A stretch of 10,966 bases of DNA from Flavobacteriaceae bacterium UBA5079. Lineage in GTDB: Bacteria; Bacteroidota; Bacteroidia; Flavobacteriales; Flavobacteriaceae. Below the pieces are notes generated by a model. The model was given only the letters and a program-made list of their open reading frames with translations. It made no database searches and had not been told where the DNA came from. Of the stretch, positions 1-7,443 are shown piece after piece; the first letter of the stretch is position 1, and each line of letters starts with the position of its first letter. Position numbers and translations under genes: made by a program. Location: the NCBI GenBank assembly GCA_002414705.1, contig DIAL01000140.1:13330-24295 (forward strand), given 5' to 3'.

Positions 1-959
1 GCTTCCTTTACCTTGGCACAACCTTTAATTGTAATTTGTTCTAGTGCCTTATCATGTGTCATAAAATACAACACTTTTTCTACAAGTTCAACATCTGAAT
101 TGTAGAAAATAACTTCATCTTCCTTAAAAAAAGACTCGGTTTCTTCATTCGCCTCCGTTAATAAGGCAGTCCCACAAGCAGGTATTTCAAAGGTTCTAGT
201 GGTATGTAGTTCTGGAACCCATTTACTAATAGCGCCCCAGGCTACCCTTGCTTTTTGTATGGTTTTAACGTAGTCTTCGCCATAAACACCATCTCCAAGA
301 TAAATTAAATTTGGGTTGTGTTCATGTTTTTCAGCAAACTTTTGCCATTTAATGCCCGCTAAAGTGATTTGAATATTAGTATTCAAAAGTTTCTCTATAA
401 CTGCAGCACGCTGGTCTTCATAATGCCCAATAAAAACAAACCCCTCTTTTCTAGTAAACGGTTGCTTACATATTTGGTGCAACTGATCATCAAAGCCTTG
501 CGTTGTATATAGCACCTTAACACTTTTAGTATATTTATTATAATACGCCAACTCATAAGACTTCGTGGTAATAAGATAATCATAATATGGTAAAGACTTA
601 AAAAAAAGTTTAGACTGGTGAAATGTAAAGGCTGGATCAGGTGTAAAATGGACGAGCTTTGCAGCCCTTGACCGTAATAAAGCTGTTGTTCTTGGACTGA
701 TAAATACCGCCTTATCTACCCATATTAAGTCGTAGTGATCTTGCTTAATGGAATTTAAAATATAATGATTGATTTTTTTAATGAGTGGTCCTTTTTTATA
801 GCGGAAACCAAAAGATCGAACCCATCGATTGGTTTGATAAAAAGGAATATGCGTATCAATCACCTGTAAGTCTGCAGGTTTTAAAATACTTTTCAACGTC
901 TCAGCTCGCATTCTAGAAGTTGTTCCTTTCGAATATTGACCAATATACAGTACCTTCAT
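1..959 (-). CDS. Partial CgeB-like glycosyltransferase (GT-B, Glyco_trans_1_2 type), C-terminus off the left edge
   Basis: The frame opens at ATG 959 and stays open for 319 codons to the left edge without a stop, so the C-terminal end is missing. The protein begins MKVLYIGQYSKGTTSRMRAE, a typical GT-B N-terminal strand and loop. A second Rossmann-like half starts near residue 173 (FVFIGHYEDQRAAVIEKLL), and residues 252-263 read HTTRTFEIPACG, followed by LLTEANEE. This is the signature of the Glyco_trans_1_2/CgeB-type domain, where the Glu contacts the nucleotide-sugar donor. There is no signal peptide or membrane segment, so it should act on the cytoplasmic side of the inner membrane. It starts 1 bp after the stop of the GT4 gene upstream, so the two are almost certainly cotranscribed and probably translationally coupled. 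Donor and acceptor sugars cannot be read from the sequence. The family call is firm; the specificity is unknown. Confidence 0.88.
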   Translation of the reverse strand, partial: MKVLYIGQYSKGTTSRMRAETLKSILKPADLQVIDTHIPFYQTNRWVRSFGFRYKKGPLIKKINHYILNSIKQDHYDLIWVDKAVFISPRTTALLRSRAAKLVHFTPDPAFTFHQSKLFFKSLPYYDYLITTKSYELAYYNKYTKSVKVLYTTQGFDDQLHQICKQPFTRKEGFVFIGHYEDQRAAVIEKLLNTNIQITLAGIKWQKFAEKHEHNPNLIYLGDGVYGEDYVKTIQKARVAWGAISKWVPELHTTRTFEIPACGTALLTEANEETESFFKEDEVIFYNSDVELVEKVLYFMTHDKALEQITIKGCAKVKE

Positions 960-960
960 T

Positions 961-2064
961 TTACGTCTTTATAAGTTCTTTAAAACGATCACCTACCTTA
1001 CCCCATATATTATTTTCAATAGCAAAAAACCGCACTGTTTGTCGCATTATTTTATAAGCATCCGGGTTCTCAATTAACCATGACATTTTAGCAGCAACCT
1101 CATCAGTATCCCTAGGATTATCTAATAAAAGCCCTGTTTCTTTTTCTTTGATGAATTCAGGAATTGCAAAACGATTGGAACTAATAGCTGGACACCCAAA
1201 ATAAGCACTTTCTGTAATGACCAAAGTAGTGGTATCTTTTATTGTAGGATGGACTAAACAGAAAGCTTCAGAAAAAATAGCTAATAATGCTTTGTACTGT
1301 ATCTTATCCGACTTATTAAAAAAACCCTTATAAAATACACCATCAATCTCTAAAACTTCTTGTGATGGAGTATCTCCAACAATCCATAAATTGGCTTTAG
1401 GATGCTTTTTTCTAACTTGTTGTAAAGCATTCACAACAATTTCTCCTCCTTTTGGAACAAATTCACGCGAAATAAAAAGGAAGTTAAAATCCCCATTGTA
1501 TGTATCCCGTTTAGGAACCTCTATAAAGCCGCCAAATCCAATGTTTATAAAATTATCACCTATTAAATCGTAGGCTTTTTTAGTTTCCTCTAGCGCCCAA
1601 TCTGAATTAAAAAAAACAAGCTGTGCGTTCTGAAGCCATTTTTTTTCTTTATCATAAATTCGGTTTAAATCCTTCTCTGAAAATTCAGATTTATTATTGT
1701 AAATAGTAACATAAGTTGCAAAGCTAGCATCATTGTAACAATAATAGGGTTTTGTGACTTCGATATCAATCCAAGAGGTAAATCCGAAGAAAAAGTAGGC
1801 ATCACAGGATTCTTTTCGATTTTGAAATATAGTATTGATTTCCTTAAGGCGCTTGTTAGAAAAAAAAGGGTAATTTCCTGTATGTCCCAAAATCCTCAAT
1901 AGTTTTGATTTGACTTTAGCCCATTTATCTTCTTTCGCGTTAATATATAGGTAATTTTCAACATCAAAAAAACGCTTTAATTGATGATAAACCGCATGGT
2001 TAATACCAGACATGCCCCCACTGGATTCAGATAGTTTAATATTGGAGATGTATGAGATTTTCAT
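961..2064 (-). CDS. Glycosyltransferase family 4 (GT-B fold)
   Basis: The protein has 367 residues, a usual length for GT4 retaining glycosyltransferases, which transfer a sugar from a nucleotide donor to a growing lipid-linked glycan. The N-terminal half carries a glycine-rich acceptor loop (SGGMSG, residues 15-20) and FFNSDWALEET (151-161), matching the 'pSxWa' stretch of the family. The donor half begins near FLFISREFVPKGGE (195-208), where K205 is the expected phosphate-contacting lysine. The usual E-x7-E motif is present as D-x7-E (D277 to E285, in KDTTTLVITESAYFGCP), and a later Glu (PEF, 302-304) completes the site. No signal peptide or membrane helix is seen. The ATG at 2064 is 15 bp after the stop of the GT2 gene upstream, and the stop is 1 bp before the next gene. 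Sugar specificity is not predictable. Confidence 0.92.
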   Translation of the reverse strand: MKISYISNIKLSESSGGMSGINHAVYHQLKRFFDVENYLYINAKEDKWAKVKSKLLRILGHTGNYPFFSNKRLKEINTIFQNRKESCDAYFFFGFTSWIDIEVTKPYYCYNDASFATYVTIYNNKSEFSEKDLNRIYDKEKKWLQNAQLVFFNSDWALEETKKAYDLIGDNFINIGFGGFIEVPKRDTYNGDFNFLFISREFVPKGGEIVVNALQQVRKKHPKANLWIVGDTPSQEVLEIDGVFYKGFFNKSDKIQYKALLAIFSEAFCLVHPTIKDTTTLVITESAYFGCPAISSNRFAIPEFIKEKETGLLLDNPRDTDEVAAKMSWLIENPDAYKIMRQTVRFFAIENNIWGKVGDRFKELIKT

Positions 2065-2079
2065 GAATGTATGATCTTT

Positions 2080-3024
2080 TTATCCTTTAAATCTTCTGGT
2101 GATTTCTCTTATTCGTATAGCGTTGTAAAAACCAATTAATCGGGATAATTTTTTAAATTGATGACCTCCTACAATTGGAGGAGGTACTCTTAAGGATTTT
2201 ATATGAGCTCTGGCTTGCTTAATTAACGCTTTATGATGGGTATGAAATTCATAAATAAACCACGAATAATTATAGGCAAGTGCCGTTCTAACTTCTACCG
2301 AATTGAAGACAACCAGTAAATTTTCTTCATACGATTTACAAACTTTTAAGGCAGACTCAGCAGCTTTCAAGCTTTTGTTTTGTTTAGATAGGCTGTTGGG
2401 AACTTGACGATAATAAACAATAGCATCATCAACAAATACATTGCCCTTTGAAGCCAATAACACTCTACACATGAATTCGCCATCGTCGTGTAAACTTAGG
2501 CTTACATTCCAAGGTCCTGCTTGCTTGATAACTGATTTAGGGATTAACCAACATCCTGGAATCATCATGCCTCTACCTGTCATTGCTGAAATACACCAGT
2601 CGATAGGATTTTCAATATACCATACCTCCTGCGGAACTACCTGCGCTTCGCTAATATGTTTTTTAAATTTAGCCCATGCGCAAGAGGCGATCCAACCTTC
2701 AGGTTTTGTTTCTAAAGCCTTCATTTGCAGCGCTATTTTATCTGGAGACAGTAAGTCATCCGCGTCTAAAAACAGGATATATTCCCCCGTAGCTTTTTGA
2801 AGTCCATAGTTTCTTGCTGCCGCAGCATTGGGAATTTCAACCTTAAAAAGTTGAATCCGCTCGTCCTTTATGCTTTTGACTAACTCGTAACTCTTATCGC
2901 TAGATCCATTTTCAACAACAATGACTTCTATGTTCTCATAGGATTGCTTTAAACAGGACGCTATTGTTTCAACAATAAAATTTTCACTGTTGTGTAAAGG
3001 GATGATAATGGAAACTTTAGTCAT
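2080..3024 (-). CDS. Glycosyltransferase family 2 (GT-A fold)
   Basis: The 314-residue protein opens with the GT2 hallmark VSIIIPLHNSENFIVETI (residues 4-21), continues with VVENGSSDKS (36-45), and has the metal- and nucleotide-binding DxD motif in FLDADD (85-90). HDDGEF (179-184) fits the ED-type catalytic base region, and YYRQVPNSLS (204-213) is the usual downstream motif. The GT2 domain occupies roughly residues 1-215. The last 100 residues are basic (RIREITRRFKG at the end) and could lie against the membrane, but no transmembrane segment is evident. It should be a cytoplasmic inverting transferase for one sugar of the repeat unit. It starts 7 bp after the stop of another GT2 gene. The two neighbouring GT2 proteins are clearly different in sequence, so this is not a recent tandem duplication. 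Specificity is unknown. Confidence 0.93.
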   Translation of the reverse strand: MTKVSIIIPLHNSENFIVETIASCLKQSYENIEVIVVENGSSDKSYELVKSIKDERIQLFKVEIPNAAAARNYGLQKATGEYILFLDADDLLSPDKIALQMKALETKPEGWIASCAWAKFKKHISEAQVVPQEVWYIENPIDWCISAMTGRGMMIPGCWLIPKSVIKQAGPWNVSLSLHDDGEFMCRVLLASKGNVFVDDAIVYYRQVPNSLSKQNKSLKAAESALKVCKSYEENLLVVFNSVEVRTALAYNYSWFIYEFHTHHKALIKQARAHIKSLRVPPPIVGGHQFKKLSRLIGFYNAIRIREITRRFKG

Positions 3025-3031
3025 AATTGAA

Positions 3032-3895
3032 TTAAATCGACTTTAAAATCGCAAACCAAGAGACATGGCAAGAATGTCTAATTTGATTGGCCGTTCTAAA
3101 CTTTCCGTTTTTAACCAATCTTAAAATACTTCTCGAAAAGCGGTGATTAACTTTGTCTAATGCTCTTTTTCTTTGGTTTTCGTTTAATGGTAGGTCTTTA
3201 TTGTTTAAGGTATTCAACTGATGTTTAAAAGCATTTTCTAAATAAAAAAAGCTTTCTTGACCCTTTGTAATTTCCTGGTCATCATGTTGTCTCCAATAGG
3301 CGAGACCGGGTACCATTTTAACGATAGGATACCGCATGGCCAGTTTATACCAAAGTTCAGTATCCCCAATATAGCGTTTACCCGTAAATCCGCCTAGTTT
3401 TTCAAAAGCATCTCGCAGGATAATAGTACCGGTAGGTCCAAGCCCCATCACCCCACGCTGTAAGAACTCCCGTTGAAAGGTTTCTTTTGGAGTCATGACA
3501 AAAGGATAGGGTTTTAGATCTTCCACCACCTCTTGGGAAACACCTAAAGCACAGTTGGGATGCGCTTCCATGGTTTCCACCATAATTTGTAAACCATGCG
3601 GATAGATGAGGTCATCTGCATCCAGGTATTTAAGGTACTTGCCTTGAGCGTAAGCTGCCGCCTGGTTCCTATTGGGATAATCTCCCAAATTCTGTTCGTT
3701 GACATAAACCTTAATACGATCATCTTTAGCGGCATAACTTTGGGCTATGCCTACTGAGCTATCTGTAGACTGGTCATCCACAATAATGAGCTCCCAGTCT
3801 TGGTAGGTGGACCCCAAGACACTGTCAATACAATCGGCTAGGTACTTTTCGCGGTTATATATGGTGGTTAATATGGAAACGTTGGGTGATGCCAT
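3032..3895 (-). CDS. Glycosyltransferase family 2 (GT-A fold)
   Basis: This 287-residue GT2 enzyme starts with NVSILTTIYNREKYLADCI (5-23), followed by IIVDDQSTDSS (37-47) and the DxD motif in YLDADD (90-95). IGDTELW (176-182) is the likely catalytic-base region and YWRQHDDQ (200-207) matches the R-x-H stretch near the active site. No membrane segment is present, so cytoplasmic action on a lipid-linked acceptor is expected. It lies 4 bp after the SGNH-like gene and 7 bp before the next GT2 gene, inside a packed block. Its base composition is unusual: four lines I counted by hand (3301-3540) give about 46% G+C, against about 30% in 7681-7920 of the fucosyltransferase gene. This hints at a separate origin for this part of the locus. 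Sugar specificity cannot be assigned. Confidence 0.93.
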   Translation of the reverse strand: MASPNVSILTTIYNREKYLADCIDSVLGSTYQDWELIIVDDQSTDSSVGIAQSYAAKDDRIKVYVNEQNLGDYPNRNQAAAYAQGKYLKYLDADDLIYPHGLQIMVETMEAHPNCALGVSQEVVEDLKPYPFVMTPKETFQREFLQRGVMGLGPTGTIILRDAFEKLGGFTGKRYIGDTELWYKLAMRYPIVKMVPGLAYWRQHDDQEITKGQESFFYLENAFKHQLNTLNNKDLPLNENQRKRALDKVNHRFSRSILRLVKNGKFRTANQIRHSCHVSWFAILKSI

Positions 3896-3899
3896 TTTA

Positions 3900-4883
3900 T
3901 TACTTCGTTTTATTCGTCTTGATTATACTATTAAGGCTATCAGCTAGCACATTACTAAATACATTGGCTCCTGTTGCATTTAAATGACCGTTGTTGTAAT
4001 AATATTTATCTTGAGTCGTAACGTCATGATCAAAAAAGTCATAAAGATGCACTTCCATTTCCTGAGACAGCTTCTTTGCTTGTTCTCTATATGTTGCAAA
4101 ATTACTGAAAGATTCTTGTCCATTGATGTGCATGGGCATTAAAACTAAAATCGGTTGTATATCATGAGCCTTGATTTTTTGTATAATTCTTTTGTAGTCG
4201 TTAACAGCAGAGCTATCGATTCCAATATAATCTAACTGCTTTCCGTTTTTTCGGGTATCATAGTATTCTGTATCATGAGGTACAAAACCTTTGAGTGAAT
4301 CGGTAAAAGAAGCTTTTGAATTCATCACATTTTTCAGACCATAAAAAGCATTTTTATAATACGTATGATTGGCAACAATAAAGGAGTAAAAGGGAACATA
4401 ATATAATTTATTTCCTAACGCTGGTTGAATGTTGAATATGTTTTGCTTTACGAATGGATTTGATTTATACGCTAAAAAACGTTCTGGAGCATTTAATTTT
4501 TCGCTTTTTGTAAATGAGAAAAATGCCATGCCAATAACAACGGTTTCGCAGTTTTTACTATAACTTAAGAATTCGTCAATTAAAAATTCACTTGCAGAAA
4601 TTTTAGTACCATCTATCCCCATATTATAGGTAGCGCGTTGCGTTTTCTTTTCAATAGTATTTGCATCTAACCCAACTTCCGCTACTGAGGAACCGAACAT
4701 CATTATTTCAGGATCTATTTCATGTTGCATAACTAAGTTGATTTTTCCAGTTTGCGCGTCGCTAGAATGCTTTACGAAATAGGAGGTGACAAATTCTAAA
4801 GCAAATAGAACGGTACACAAAACCAAGCAGAAGCCTAAGCCGTTTTTCAAGAGTTTTCTTTGTTCAATTTTGGATGTGGTCAT
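3900..4883 (-). CDS. Membrane-anchored SGNH/DltD-like protein, partner of the MBOAT acyltransferase
   Basis: The 327-residue protein has a short basic N-terminus and one hydrophobic segment (about residues 15-37, GLGFCLVLCTVLFALEFVTS), suggesting a type II anchor with the rest in the periplasm. MMFGSSVAEVG (61-71) matches SGNH block I, with S66 as the probable nucleophile, and GHLNATGANVFSNVL (299-313) matches the C-terminal His block, with H300 as the catalytic His. Where the family normally has Asp three residues before this His, the protein has Asn (N297; codons AAC AAC GGT CAT). It starts 3 bp after the MBOAT stop. By analogy with AlgI-AlgJ/AlgX and DltB-DltD pairs, it should help transfer an acyl group, probably acetyl, to the polysaccharide outside the inner membrane. 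The fold call is good; whether it is a catalyst or an accessory protein is open. Confidence 0.82.
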   Translation of the reverse strand: MTTSKIEQRKLLKNGLGFCLVLCTVLFALEFVTSYFVKHSSDAQTGKINLVMQHEIDPEIMMFGSSVAEVGLDANTIEKKTQRATYNMGIDGTKISASEFLIDEFLSYSKNCETVVIGMAFFSFTKSEKLNAPERFLAYKSNPFVKQNIFNIQPALGNKLYYVPFYSFIVANHTYYKNAFYGLKNVMNSKASFTDSLKGFVPHDTEYYDTRKNGKQLDYIGIDSSAVNDYKRIIQKIKAHDIQPILVLMPMHINGQESFSNFATYREQAKKLSQEMEVHLYDFFDHDVTTQDKYYYNNGHLNATGANVFSNVLADSLNSIIKTNKTK

Positions 4884-4886
4884 TTT

Positions 4887-6344
4887 CTAAAATTGGAAAT
4901 AAATGAACTGATCAACTTCAAAAGAGCCGAATAGGAGAATAAACACTACCATACTGGTATAAAGCGACCATCTGATCAACGGTTTTTGTTTAATGATAAT
5001 CTGTTCGGAAATTTTCTCCTTAGTTACGCTGTATTCGACTAAAAGTAAGAGTCCCACAAGTAAAAAGGAGGCAAGTAACTTCCACAGTGGTCCGCCAAGA
5101 TATAGCGTCATTCCACGAAGGTTTTGTGCCAATGGTTCTGAAAAATCAAAAAGGTGTTGAACAATATAAAAGGCATCAGCAGTGGTATTGGCTCTAAAAA
5201 ATATCCAGGCAAAAGTAGTGACAGAGAATACGGCTAATACTTTCAAGGTATTTACGAGTAGCGCGGGAGCATTGTTGAAAAGTGCTTTTCTTCCTGTGAA
5301 AAGATGTTCCAGTATTAAAATGCTGCCGTGTAAGGCTCCCCAAATGATAAAGGTCCAAGCAGCTCCATGCCAAAATCCGCTGACGACAAATACAATCATT
5401 AAATTCAAATAAACCCTTTTAGTGGCTACTTTACTACCTCCCAGAGGAATATATACATAATCCCTAAACCAAGTAGATAAAGATATATGCCAACGTCTCC
5501 AAAATTCACCTAATGACTTTGAAAAATACGGGCTTCTAAAGTTTTCCATCAGCTTAAAACCAAAAAGTCGCGCTGTTCCGATGGCAATATCCGAATACCC
5601 CGAGAAATCGCAATAAATTTGAAAAGCAAAGAGTACGGAAGCAATGATAAAATGAATGCCTCCAAAATCTGCAGGTGATTGATATACGCTATCCACAAGA
5701 ATAGCCAATCTGTCTGCAATAACTACTTTTTTGAATAAGCCCCAAAGAATTCGAATAAAACCGAACTGTAGATTGATGAATTTAAATTGTCTTGGCGCAT
5801 AAAACTGCGGTAAAAGGTGACTAGCCCGCTCAATAGGACCCGCTACTAATTGCGGGAAAAAGGCCACAAAAGCCGCAAAGTCGATCAAACTTTTGGTGGG
5901 TTCAAGCTTCTTGCGATAAACATCAATGGTATAACTCAATGTCTGAAACGTATAAAAACTTACCCCAACTGGTAAGATAATATCAAGGGTATTAAATCCT
6001 AAAACCGTTTGCAGACCAGGCGCCACTTCATAGAGCGAATCGAGAAAGAAATTGTAATACTTAAATACGCCTAAAAAACCGAGGTTCACTATAATGCTTA
6101 CCCATAAGAGTACTTTTCGTTTGAATTTATTCGCTTCGTCCTTAAGTTTTAAACCTACGCTGTAATCAACGAGTGTACTAAATACAATCAAGGACAAAAA
6201 ACGCCAATCCCACCAGCCATAAAAGACATAACTAGCTGCGACAATTAGCACATTTTGAAGCGTTAGATTCCTATTCGTTACAAACCAATAGAGTATAAAT
6301 ACTATTGGGAGGAAAATGGCGAAGTCTAAGGAATTAAAGAGCAT
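4887..6344 (-). CDS. MBOAT family O-acyltransferase (AlgI/DltB-like)
   Basis: This 485-residue polytopic membrane protein has the usual length of AlgI-like MBOAT enzymes, which pass an acyl group from a cytoplasmic donor (commonly acetyl-CoA) across the inner membrane to an exported polymer or a partner protein. It begins MLFNSLDFAIFLPIVFILYW, the standard start of the family. Diagnostic motifs are in order: FYGWWDWRF (41-49), FFPQLVAGPIERA (162-174), FWRRWHISLSTWFRDYVYIP (281-300, conserved H286), LGGSK (301-305) and SGFWHGAAWTF (322-332), with H326 the invariant catalytic His. Many hydrophobic helices cover the length, about 10-11 by eye. The gene precedes the SGNH-like partner by 3 bp, the classic pairing. 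An 87-bp gap separates it from the methyltransferase upstream, so an internal promoter is possible. The acyl group and target sugar are unknown. Confidence 0.95.
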   Translation of the reverse strand: MLFNSLDFAIFLPIVFILYWFVTNRNLTLQNVLIVAASYVFYGWWDWRFLSLIVFSTLVDYSVGLKLKDEANKFKRKVLLWVSIIVNLGFLGVFKYYNFFLDSLYEVAPGLQTVLGFNTLDIILPVGVSFYTFQTLSYTIDVYRKKLEPTKSLIDFAAFVAFFPQLVAGPIERASHLLPQFYAPRQFKFINLQFGFIRILWGLFKKVVIADRLAILVDSVYQSPADFGGIHFIIASVLFAFQIYCDFSGYSDIAIGTARLFGFKLMENFRSPYFSKSLGEFWRRWHISLSTWFRDYVYIPLGGSKVATKRVYLNLMIVFVVSGFWHGAAWTFIIWGALHGSILILEHLFTGRKALFNNAPALLVNTLKVLAVFSVTTFAWIFFRANTTADAFYIVQHLFDFSEPLAQNLRGMTLYLGGPLWKLLASFLLVGLLLLVEYSVTKEKISEQIIIKQKPLIRWSLYTSMVVFILLFGSFEVDQFIYFQF

Positions 6345-6431
6345 GGCTTAATTAATAATTATTTGTTTATACATCCCTTATATCAACAGTTATTTTAAGT
6401 AAACATATACTTCTCTAATCACTAAGACACT

Positions 6432-7409
6432 TTATTTATTAAATAAGATACTCTCGTATTCAGTACTAAACCTTCCTAATGGCACCTCAGGTAACCAGGG
6501 AAAAGTTGGTTGGTCAATTTTAGTGGGAAATGATCTAGTATTTTTAATGAATCTATCTTGATAATCCTTGCGTCGGATATATGTCACTTCTAAAAGCTGA
6601 GGAATTGCCCAGTCCCCTAACCAGTTAACTTCAGTATGTCCATTGGCGTGTACATGAACAGATTGGTGTGTCTGATTAATCTTATTTAGAACATATGAAA
6701 TACGGGACAAACTCTCTTTAGATTTATGAGGAGAAAGTCCATGAAATTCAATCACGATTTGTGAAAACTGTCCGATCACTTCACTTTTTGTTTCTTCAAA
6801 AACACTCCACTCATAACCTTCAATATCCATCTTCATAATTAAATTGTCTGATTGCTCATGACCATTAATAGCAATAAGGTTACTGAGTGTTTCCAGACCA
6901 ACTTCAGGCTTCCCTGTGACCCCTTGCTTAAAGAACTTAAAATGCTTGTTTTCTTTTGGTAGTTTGTATATTGTGTGATCATACATAAAGATATTTATTC
7001 CTAATTTTGCGATTTCTTCATCCCAAGACACATCATCACTTATCCCAAAGCTGTAGGCGGCATCAGTATTATCTGAAGAAAAGTCGTCTAACATCACATA
7101 ACCGCCATCGTAATCTCGACCAACACGCCTATAAGTAGCATTGGAAATATCCATAGGGGAAAAAAGAGAGATGATTTCATGAAAGTTCTGGAATATAATA
7201 GACTCTTTTATTTTATTATTTTCAATATTAAGGTGTTGAATGTAAGATATTGCCTTATTTAATTGGTAGGTCTGAGATTTAATCTCTTTATTTAATCTGT
7301 AGTTTTGGGTGGTCATTTCATTCTTTAGACTATCTATTTTAAAGGTTAGTTTGTTTATACCTAAAAGCCCACGAAAGATATATGCTATTTTTTGTATTAA
7401 TTTTTTCAT
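6432..7409 (-). CDS. FkbM/Methyltransf_22-type SAM-dependent methyltransferase with N-terminal coiled coil
   Basis: The catalytic part (about residues 90-280 of 325) looks like the FkbM/Methyltransf_22 group. RRVGRDYDGGYVMLDDF (94-110) is the usual lead-in, AYSFGISDDVSWDEEIAKLG (118-137) is the SAM-binding loop, MYDHTIYK (142-149) ends the second strand with its acidic residue, and KMDIEGYEWSVFEE (193-206) is the DxEGxE-type signature of FkbM enzymes. Such proteins usually O-methylate a sugar or polyketide hydroxyl; in this locus a sugar is the likely substrate. Residues 22-70 are polar and heptad-like (LTFKIDSLKNEM, YRLNKEIK, YQLNKAISYIQ), suggesting a coiled coil for oligomerisation or docking. 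The first 20 residues are basic and hydrophobic and may touch the membrane. The gene lies 34 bp after the fucosyltransferase-like gene. The methyltransferase class is well supported; the target is not known. Confidence 0.83.
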   Translation of the reverse strand: MKKLIQKIAYIFRGLLGINKLTFKIDSLKNEMTTQNYRLNKEIKSQTYQLNKAISYIQHLNIENNKIKESIIFQNFHEIISLFSPMDISNATYRRVGRDYDGGYVMLDDFSSDNTDAAYSFGISDDVSWDEEIAKLGINIFMYDHTIYKLPKENKHFKFFKQGVTGKPEVGLETLSNLIAINGHEQSDNLIMKMDIEGYEWSVFEETKSEVIGQFSQIVIEFHGLSPHKSKESLSRISYVLNKINQTHQSVHVHANGHTEVNWLGDWAIPQLLEVTYIRRKDYQDRFIKNTRSFPTKIDQPTFPWLPEVPLGRFSTEYESILFNK

Positions 7410-7443
7410 TTTTTTGAAATTGTTTATATGCGATTTAATTCTG

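Noticed and set aside
395..583. 62-codon minus-strand open frame
   Set aside because: It lies in another frame inside the CgeB-like glycosyltransferase gene, whose own frame carries the family motifs.
2441..2800. 119-codon open frame on the plus strand
   Set aside because: It lies wholly inside and antisense to a well-supported GT2 gene with intact motifs; its sequence shows no domain.
6345..6431. Rho-independent terminator after the methyltransferase gene
   Set aside because: Short AT-only inverted repeats such as TTAATTAA occur, but there is no GC-bearing stem followed by a T run.
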